NCBI GenBank assembly: GCA_003157595.1
Contig: PMKB01000219.1
Location: 1-6,780, forward strand
From: Solirubrobacterales bacterium
Lineage (GTDB): Bacteria > Actinomycetota > Thermoleophilia > Solirubrobacterales > Solirubrobacteraceae
Length of the DNA: 6,780 bases
Direction of reading: 5' to 3'
Shown: one piece after another, positions 1 through 3,713 of the stretch
How positions within the stretch are numbered: position 1 is the stretch's first letter
How the letters are laid out: every line of letters starts with the position of its first letter
Translations under genes and position numbers: made by a program
The notes under the pieces: model-generated
The model's database searches: none
What the model was told of the DNA's origin: nothing
What the model saw: only the letters and a program-made list of their open reading frames with translations

Positions 1-24
1 TTCGTGTACCGCGATCTTGCCCAT
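1..24 (-). CDS. 5' end of a leftward gene (8 codons visible)
   Basis: An ATG at 24-22 (minus strand) opens a frame reading MGKIAVHE and running off the left edge. An excellent Shine-Dalgarno AAGGAG (36-31) sits six bases upstream, so the start is convincing although only eight residues are visible. The gene is divergent from the TetR regulator, the usual position of a TetR target. The opening resembles dihydrofolate-reductase-like (RibD C-terminal type) proteins, which often begin M-x-K-hydrophobic-V-x-E and often neighbour TetR genes. That is a guess from eight residues and no function should be assigned from it. Confidence 0.75.
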
Positions 25-51
25 GATCTTCTCCTTCGAGGGTTGGGTGGG

Positions 52-80
52 TTGACGAAACGTTCGTCGCTTCCTACACT
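52..80 (+). promoter_or_regulatory. Predicted tetR promoter
   Basis: TTGACG at 52-57 (5 of 6 matches to the -35 consensus) and TACACT at 75-80 (4 of 6 to the -10) are separated by exactly 17 bp. Transcription would start near 87, giving a leader of roughly 100 bases before the TetR start at 191. The -10 overlaps the dyad at 78-92, as expected for autorepression. This is inferred from the sequence only. Confidence 0.55.
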
Positions 81-92
81 GAACCGTGTAGT
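78..92. promoter_or_regulatory. TetR-type operator candidate 1
   Basis: ACTGAACCGTGTAGT is an interrupted palindrome with 7-bp arms around a central base; 5 of 7 positions pair. It has the same ACTnAAC-n-GTTnAGT plan as the dyad at 119-133. It covers the -10 and start regions of both predicted divergent promoters. A second symmetry, CTACAC-6-GTGTAG (74-79/86-91), overlaps it, so the true half-site assignment is ambiguous. Confidence 0.55.
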
Positions 93-118
93 ACACACTA
101 GGCGCCGCCGTATGTCAA
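90..118 (-). promoter_or_regulatory. Predicted promoter of the leftward gene
   Basis: On the minus strand, a perfect -35 TTGACA (118-113) is followed after 17 bp by TGTACT (95-90; 4 of 6 to TATAAT). Transcription would start near 83, about 59 bases before the ATG at 24. The promoter lies between and partly under the two dyads: one overlaps the -10, the other abuts the upstream edge of the -35. It faces the tetR promoter, and the two start points nearly coincide. Confidence 0.6.
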
Positions 119-133
119 ACTAAACGGTTCAGT
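119..133. promoter_or_regulatory. TetR-type operator candidate 2
   Basis: ACTAAACGGTTCAGT is a 15-bp dyad with 6 of 7 arm positions paired around a central G at 126. It directly abuts the -35 box of the leftward promoter. Its right arm plus centre (124-133) is the exact reverse complement of 78-87 in the first dyad. The two dyad centres are 41 bp apart, close to four helical turns, so two dimers would sit on the same DNA face. Confidence 0.6.
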
Positions 134-190
134 CACGCGCGTAGCCAGGTGCCGTCCCCGAAACTCATCGCCGATCCCGAAGGAACCGCC

Positions 191-838
191 ATGACCGATC
201 CCGCCGCAGCCAAGCCAACCTCGGAGTCCCGATCCGTCCGCAAGCGCCGCGCGATCCTCGACGCGGCCACCGAGGTGTTCCTCACCGAAGGCTTCGCCGG
301 CGCAAGCATGGACGCAATCGCGACGGCCGCCGGAGTCTCAAAGCCGACCGTCTACAACCACTTCGCCGACAAGCAGCAGCTGTTCGAGCAGATCGTCAAC
401 GACCTCGTCGCCGTGATCACACAACCCTTCTATGAGCAGATCGTCAACCTCAGCGACGATGGAGATCTCGCCAAACGTCTGCGCGAGCTCGCCACGCTCC
501 TACTCAAGGGGGTGATGCAGCCGACGAACCTACGCCTCCGCCGCCTCGTGATCGGCGAGGCCAGCAGGTTCCCCGATCTCGGTCGCGCCTACGAACAGCA
601 CGGACCCGCGCGCGCGATCGCGGCATGGACCACAGCGTTCAAACGGCTCGCCAACGAAGGATTGCTACGGCTGCACGACCCCGCACTCGCCGCCGAGCAC
701 TTCCAATCGCTCGTCCTCACGACCCCGCTCAACCACGCCATGTTCACCGGCGACGACCGCCCGCCCGGAGCACCCCAGCTCAAGCGCTACACCGACAGCG
801 CAGTAGACGTCTTCCTCGCCGCCTACCGCAACACCTGA
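191..838 (+). CDS. TetR/AcrR-family transcriptional regulator (AefR-like C-terminal domain)
   Basis: This is a ligand-responsive dimeric repressor of 215 residues, a normal family length. Residues 17-63 form the TetR DNA-binding domain: a first helix (RRAILDAATEVF), then the helix-turn-helix around 38-57 with the signature AIATAAGVSKPTVYNHF. The remainder is helical and resembles the AefR-like C-terminal domain (TetR_C_7 type), with LRRLVIGEASRFPDL at about 116-130. A longer frame with a GTG at 149 exists, but ATG 191 is preferred because GAAGGA (179-184) lies six bases before it and the extra 14 residues are not domain-like. The gene faces away from the truncated gene at 1-24. Paired dyads in the shared intergenic region suggest it represses itself and that neighbour. 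The effector is unknown. Confidence 0.93.
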   Translation: MTDPAAAKPTSESRSVRKRRAILDAATEVFLTEGFAGASMDAIATAAGVSKPTVYNHFADKQQLFEQIVNDLVAVITQPFYEQIVNLSDDGDLAKRLRELATLLLKGVMQPTNLRLRRLVIGEASRFPDLGRAYEQHGPARAIAAWTTAFKRLANEGLLRLHDPALAAEHFQSLVLTTPLNHAMFTGDDRPPGAPQLKRYTDSAVDVFLAAYRNT

Positions 839-1104
839 CCCGGTCCAAAGTCCCGGCCGTCCGAGCGGACACCCTCGACGACGCTGCGCCCCGGCGCACG
901 AGCGGGCCGCGACACCGGACCCAAATGATGCCTGCGCAGACACAAAACGAGAGCTGTGCAAACGACGCATGCAAGGGACGAGACGCGGGCATCTGAGAGC
1001 TAGTCGTTCCGCTCTTGCTTCCGCCCTCAGTGAGATGGAGGTGGCTGAGAAACCCGCTACCGAGCGAATGCGTTCAATGCGCAGCGTGACGGTAGGCTCA
1101 TCGC
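839..1104. other. Intergenic stretch, no supported feature
   Basis: These 266 bases between the TetR gene and the small membrane-protein frame contain only arginine- or serine-rich shadow frames without ribosome sites or domain character. A short dyad, TGCGC-4-GCGCA (885-898), is too weak to call a terminator. No RNA gene, repeat array or convincing promoter was seen. Confidence 0.5.
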
Positions 1105-1305
1105 ATGCGAGACCGTTTCACCTTGCACAGCATCATCTACAGGCTCATCCTCGGCGCTGTCGTTCTGGCGGTCGTGATCCCAGTATGGGCGAGCGGGCAC
1201 CAGCCGATGTGGCCGGTTGCGCTCATCACCCTCGCCGTTGTGACCGCAGTCGGCGTTCTGCTCACCCACCATCCGGGCCTACACGACTGGTTGCGCCGCC
1301 GATAG
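1105..1305 (+). CDS. Small two-helix membrane protein, hypothetical
   Basis: This 66-residue protein has two hydrophobic segments, about 9-29 (IIYRLILGAVVLAVVIPVWA) and 36-54 (MWPVALITLAVVTAVGVLLT), joined by a short SGHQP turn. Arginines at the start (R2, R4, R13) and a C-terminal RRR suggest that both ends face the cytoplasm by the positive-inside rule. A modest ribosome site, GGTAGG (1091-1096), lies eight bases before the ATG. It resembles no family I can name. The regular hydrophobic pattern argues for a real gene, but the short length and weak start signal leave doubt. It converges on the integrase and is probably a host-flank gene. Confidence 0.55.
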   Translation: MRDRFTLHSIIYRLILGAVVLAVVIPVWASGHQPMWPVALITLAVVTAVGVLLTHHPGLHDWLRRR

Positions 1306-1353
1306 GCCTGCAGCGTCGGGCCAGACGCCCGCCCACCAGACGAAAGCCGGCAT

Positions 1354-1373
1354 GCGCGAGGGTCGCCTCGCGC
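1354..1373. terminator. Strong stem-loop between convergent genes
   Basis: GCGCGAGG (1354-1361) and CCTCGCGC (1366-1373) form a perfect 8-bp GC-rich stem with a four-base loop, GTCG. It lies 48 bases after the stop of the small membrane-protein frame and downstream of the convergent integrase. A 10-bp palindrome, GCGCTAGCGC (1370-1379), overlaps its right arm. There is no real T-tract (only CTTT at 1379-1382), so it could be a weak terminator or structured DNA at the element end. Confidence 0.45.
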
Positions 1374-1418
1374 TAGCGCTTTGGACGACAAGCAGCTACG
1401 CCCGTGCTGATCCCTACG

Positions 1419-1447
1419 GCGCTCGCTTCTCGTGGTCGAGCGAGCGC
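1419..1447. terminator. Stem-loop downstream of the integrase
   Basis: GCGCTCGCT (1419-1427) and AGCGAGCGC (1439-1447) form a perfect 9-bp inverted repeat with an 11-base loop. Read on the minus strand it begins 43 bases after the integrase stop, a reasonable place for a terminator. No U-tract follows. Its position at the presumed element boundary also permits a role as a recombinase-related inverted repeat. Confidence 0.4.
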
Positions 1448-1490
1448 GTCCAGCGCGAGATCCGCGTCGCGAGCCGGTGAGCCAAACGAG

Positions 1491-2591
1491 TTAGCTATGC
1501 GCCCCCCGAACGAGGTGAGGCTTCGCGGAGCGGGCGGCGGCGATAGCCTCGTCGGCTGTGACGCGCTGCGCGGGATCGAACTCCTCGAATACGCCGGCGT
1601 AGTCCTTTAAGCACGTGCTCGCGCTGTGGCCCAGCTGGCGCGCCACGTCGACGATCGTGCGGCCCTCATGGATGAGCAGTGTCGCGAAACTGGAGCGCAG
1701 ATCCCGGGGGCGGATGTCCTCGGGCAATCCGGCCGCGTGCGCTGGTGGTCGAAAGATTCGGTCGCGCCAGTTGTCCCAGTCGTGCTCTTTCCAGGGACCG
1801 GCGCTTGCGGGGAACACGAGTCCGGTTCGGCTGCCGCTCGCGAGCCGCCACTCGCGCAGGTCTTCGGCGAGAGCGGCGAGTAGCCGTACGTGGCGGTCAC
1901 GGCCGCCACGCTTGCGGCCCCGTGGAATGAAGATCGCGCGCGCGCCGACCTGCTCCCACGTGAGCGTGACCGCTTCACTCTCGGGTCGCAGACCTGCGTA
2001 CGCGAGCAGGCTGACCAGCGTTGCGTCGCGGGTGCGGCCCAGCGCGAGCAGCCTTGTGCGGATCGCCTCGACCTTCTCGGGGGAAACCATGATCGGCTCT
2101 CGCTCGCGCCGCTGAGCGGGCTTGCGCACGACGCGTACCGGGTTAGTCGCGATCTCTTCGTCGCGTAGGGCTCGCTGGAGGATCGACTGCAGCACCGTGA
2201 GGGTCTTGACGATGGTGGGGTCACCGACTTTCTTGCGCTTCATCGCGGCGACGAACTCGTCGATGGTCGACGGCCGGATGTCGCGTAGCCTCAGATGGCC
2301 AAGTTGCGGCAGGATGCGCAGGTCGAGCTGCGTCGCGTACACGTCCTGGGTCTCGCTCGTGAGCGCCACCTTCATGTGGGTGTCGATCCACTCCTGCGTG
2401 AACGCGTCCAGACGCTGCGTGCCGCGTGGCGTGAGATCCTCGCCGAGCGCGAGTCGGCGCTTGATGTTGCCGTCGAAGCGGATTGCGTCCCGCTCCTTGT
2501 CGAAGCTCTTCGCGCGCGACTCGCCGTTTTCCTTCCAGCGGACCTTGTAGCGCTTGGTCCCGTCCGCGCGGATGCTGCTCTCGATGCTCAC
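1491..2591 (-). CDS. Tyrosine recombinase / integrase
   Basis: This 366-residue phage-type integrase would catalyse site-specific insertion and excision of the element. An N-terminal arm-binding region (about 5-45: TKRYKVRWKENGESRAKSF) precedes a SAM-like core-binding domain (about 62-155) and the catalytic domain (about 168-340). Catalytic candidates are R202 in AYAGLRPESE, K227 in the RGRKRGGRDR hairpin, R299 in PRDLRSSFATLL, H322 in RQLGHS and nucleophile Y331 in KDYAGVF; the nine-residue H322-Y331 spacing is standard. The usual HxLRH box reads RDLRS, so both flanking histidines are replaced (R296, S300). The GTG start (2591-2589) has AAAGGA (2606-2601) nine bases upstream and overlaps the excisionase stop by four bases, implying coupled translation. 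The C-terminal end faces the presumed element boundary. Confidence 0.95.
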   Translation of the reverse strand: MSIESSIRADGTKRYKVRWKENGESRAKSFDKERDAIRFDGNIKRRLALGEDLTPRGTQRLDAFTQEWIDTHMKVALTSETQDVYATQLDLRILPQLGHLRLRDIRPSTIDEFVAAMKRKKVGDPTIVKTLTVLQSILQRALRDEEIATNPVRVVRKPAQRREREPIMVSPEKVEAIRTRLLALGRTRDATLVSLLAYAGLRPESEAVTLTWEQVGARAIFIPRGRKRGGRDRHVRLLAALAEDLREWRLASGSRTGLVFPASAGPWKEHDWDNWRDRIFRPPAHAAGLPEDIRPRDLRSSFATLLIHEGRTIVDVARQLGHSASTCLKDYAGVFEEFDPAQRVTADEAIAAARSAKPHLVRGAHS

Positions 2592-2854
2592 GTCGCTCGT
2601 TCCTTTCGCAGCTGCGCCCGGACGCTATCGCTCGCGAGCCGCCGACGCGAGCGTTGTGGCTCGTCTGAGGCTCGGCGCGGCATCGGTCGGACGAGCGATG
2701 CCTGCACCCATTCGTCAATCCAATCTTCGCGGCTTCGAAGACGACCGCGAAGTCGCACGGCCTTGAGCTCCCCGGAGTCGATCGCCCGGTAGATCGCGTC
2801 GCGCTTGAGCCCGACGAGCTCGCCAACCTCTGTAGGCGTCAGGAGGCGGTACAT
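2588..2854 (-). CDS. Excisionase-like MerR/HTH_17-type DNA-binding protein
   Basis: In this 88-residue protein, residues 4-50 match the small winged-helix fold of excisionases: LTPTEVGELVGLKRDAIYRA (helix-turn-helix) followed by the wing (SGELKAVRLRGRLRSREDW) and IDEWV. The rest is a basic arginine-rich tail (RRASDEPQRSRRRLAS). Its likely role is recombination directionality, bending att DNA with the integrase toward excision, or regulating the int promoter. It lies directly upstream of the integrase and overlaps it by four bases (GTGA), so the two are cotranscribed. The ATG at 2854 has no Shine-Dalgarno, but a -10-like TAATAT ends seven bases before it, suggesting a leaderless mRNA. No in-frame alternative start would preserve the domain. 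Confidence 0.88.
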   Translation of the reverse strand: MYRLLTPTEVGELVGLKRDAIYRAIDSGELKAVRLRGRLRSREDWIDEWVQASLVRPMPRRASDEPQRSRRRLASDSVRAQLRKERAT

Positions 2855-2855
2855 C

Positions 2856-2882
2856 GGCCAATATTAGGCCAAATAAACCAAA
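2856..2882. repeat. Three helically phased CCAA direct repeats in the divergent control region
   Basis: Degenerate heptamers GGCCAAT (2856-2862), GGCCAAA (2867-2873) and AACCAAA (2876-2882) lie 11 and 9 bp apart, about one helical turn each. They overlap the presumed xis promoter and sit in the most AT-rich patch of the neighbourhood. Phased direct repeats are typical binding sites for excisionase-type HTH proteins. Binding by either HTH protein of this element is inference. Confidence 0.45.
2861..2866 (-). promoter_or_regulatory. -10 element giving a probable leaderless xis-int transcript
   Basis: On the minus strand, TAATAT (2866-2861; 4 of 6 to TATAAT) is separated by six bases from the A of the xis ATG at 2854, which is where +1 would fall. 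No Shine-Dalgarno precedes the ATG. A clear -35 is missing at 17 bp. The same core reads TATTAG (2862-2867) on the plus strand, so it could also serve the divergent gene. Confidence 0.4.
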
Positions 2883-2935
2883 CCGTGTGGAGATTGCGTA
2901 ATCGTGGCTGCGTGACGACAGCCCGGCGTGACAAC

Positions 2936-3391
2936 ATGGCACTCATGGCTAGGGTCGGTGAGCAGGACGCACAGGCTGCGTTTCGCGACGCTCAGCAGCT
3001 GTGGCGTGGTGCGCTTGAGGCGCACCGGTTGGCGCCGCCGGACGCTGGTTTCAGTGTGCGTTTGTCGTCTCTTGCGGACGCGGCCCGGGCGGAGGCGCAG
3101 GCTTGCCGGGAGGCGGATACGGCGGGGTTTGGGTGGCCGCCGCATCGGGCGTCGTCGAGCGCGCCGCCGTATGAGCTGCAGCCTGGTTCGGGGCGCCGTG
3201 GGCCTGAGGAGTTGTGGCGGCGGTTTGACGGTGCTGTGTCGGAGCTCAACCGTGCCGCGACCGGGACGGACCTGGTAGCGGTCGCGGTCGCGTATGAGGA
3301 GCTGGCCGGGGTGGCCGGTGAGCTGGCAGTCGCGGTTGAGCGTGAGGATCGCGCGAGCGGGTTGCTCCCGCGAGCGCGCCGTTCGGCATAG
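2936..3391 (+). CDS. Uncharacterised helical protein of the element
   Basis: This 151-residue protein has no signal peptide or membrane segment. An N-terminal helical region (about 8-35, AQAAFRDAQQLWRGALEAHR), a second alanine/glutamate-rich helix (about 42-62), a tryptophan/proline-rich linker with FGWPPHR and PPYELQPGSGRRGPEELW (about 65-94), and two C-terminal helices (about 92-137) are visible. The linker has the look of a conserved motif, but I cannot name a family and assign no function. ATG 2936 and ATG 2945 are both possible starts (GTG at 2912 and 2885 also stay in frame); none has a convincing ribosome site. It is the only element gene here on the plus strand, divergent from xis-int and convergent with the HTH gene at 3404-3712. 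Its codons use more T and G at third positions than the relaxase. Confidence 0.72.
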   Translation: MALMARVGEQDAQAAFRDAQQLWRGALEAHRLAPPDAGFSVRLSSLADAARAEAQACREADTAGFGWPPHRASSSAPPYELQPGSGRRGPEELWRRFDGAVSELNRAATGTDLVAVAVAYEELAGVAGELAVAVEREDRASGLLPRARRSA

Positions 3392-3412
3392 AGCGCTTGT
3401 CGTCTATGCCGG
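3383..3412. terminator. Shared hairpin spanning two convergent stop codons
   Basis: CGGCATAGA (3384-3392) and TCTATGCCG (3403-3411) form a perfect 9-bp stem with a ten-base loop, extendable by a T-G wobble at 3383/3412. The plus-strand gene stops with TAG at 3389-3391 inside the left arm, and the minus-strand gene stops at 3406-3404 inside the right arm. Each gene therefore ends in the same octamer CGGCATAG on its own strand. The symmetry suits a bidirectional terminator, although no clear T-tract follows on either side. Confidence 0.6.
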
Positions 3413-3712
3413 CTTGTTGGCCGGCGGCAGGTCGCCCGTGTCGTCCCAGATCGAGCGGGGCTGGTCGGCGGTGTGGCGGTGTGGCAGGGTTGTGGTGGTT
3501 GGTTGCCAGAGGTCGCGGCGGGTGGCGAGCGAGGTGCTGTCGGCACTCGCACGCTCGAGCAGCGCTTCGACGTCTTGGCGTTTGACGCGAAACGCCCGGC
3601 CGACCCGCACCGCCGGCAGCGTCCCATGGTCGATCCAGTTGCGGATCGTCTGCGCTGTGACCTGAAACTCGGCAGCGACCTGCGGCACGGTGAGCAGCTT
3701 CGGCTCGGTCAT
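3404..3712 (-). CDS. Second excisionase-type helix-turn-helix protein, coupled to the relaxase
   Basis: This 102-residue protein carries a DNA-binding domain at 5-53: LLTVPQVAAEFQVTAQTIRNWI (helix-turn-helix), the wing DHGTLPAVRVGRAFRVKRQ and DVEALLE, the HTH_17/excisionase pattern. The remaining half is a polar, probably disordered tail with TTTTLPHRHT. The ATG at 3712 follows the relaxase TGA (3716-3714) after one base (TGA-G-ATG), with no Shine-Dalgarno of its own, so translation is probably by reinitiation. This links it to the mobilization operon: it may regulate relaxase expression, assist at oriT, or be the true directionality factor. It shares the fold of the 88-residue protein at 2588-2854 with limited identity, so a recent duplication is unlikely. 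Confidence 0.88.
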   Translation of the reverse strand: MTEPKLLTVPQVAAEFQVTAQTIRNWIDHGTLPAVRVGRAFRVKRQDVEALLERASADSTSLATRRDLWQPTTTTLPHRHTADQPRSIWDDTGDLPPANKPA

Positions 3713-3713
3713 C

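Noticed and set aside
149..190. Longer TetR start at GTG 149
   Set aside because: No ribosome site precedes it, whereas ATG 191 has GAAGGA six bases upstream and the domain begins well after it. It would add 14 non-domain residues.
885..898. Dyad TGCGC-4-GCGCA as a terminator for tetR
   Set aside because: The five-base stem is weak, about 50 bases past the stop, with no T-tract. Such dyads are frequent in GC-rich DNA.
1306..1490. tRNA gene or tRNA 3' fragment as integration site
   Set aside because: I looked for a T-loop/acceptor end on both strands and found no convincing GTTCGA-type T-loop with paired arm. A tRNA scan and an empty-site comparison would settle it.
1404..1610. A 68-codon plus-strand frame overlapping the integrase 3' end
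   Set aside because: It is serine/arginine/glycine-rich, has no ribosome site and is mostly antisense to the integrase.
1615..2550. Several plus-strand frames across the integrase
   Set aside because: They are antisense shadows rich in arginine and serine, without recognisable motifs, while the minus-strand frame has all main recombinase motifs.
2855..2935. oriT for the relaxase
   Set aside because: Repeats are present, but there is no recognisable nic site and the relaxase gene does not start here. An oriT is more likely near its 5' end, beyond the right edge.
2992..3627. A 211-codon minus-strand frame across the hypothetical and HTH genes
   Set aside because: It conflicts with the well-formed HTH protein in another frame and the hypothetical gene opposite. 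Its composition is shadow-like, with many R, S, P and T residues.
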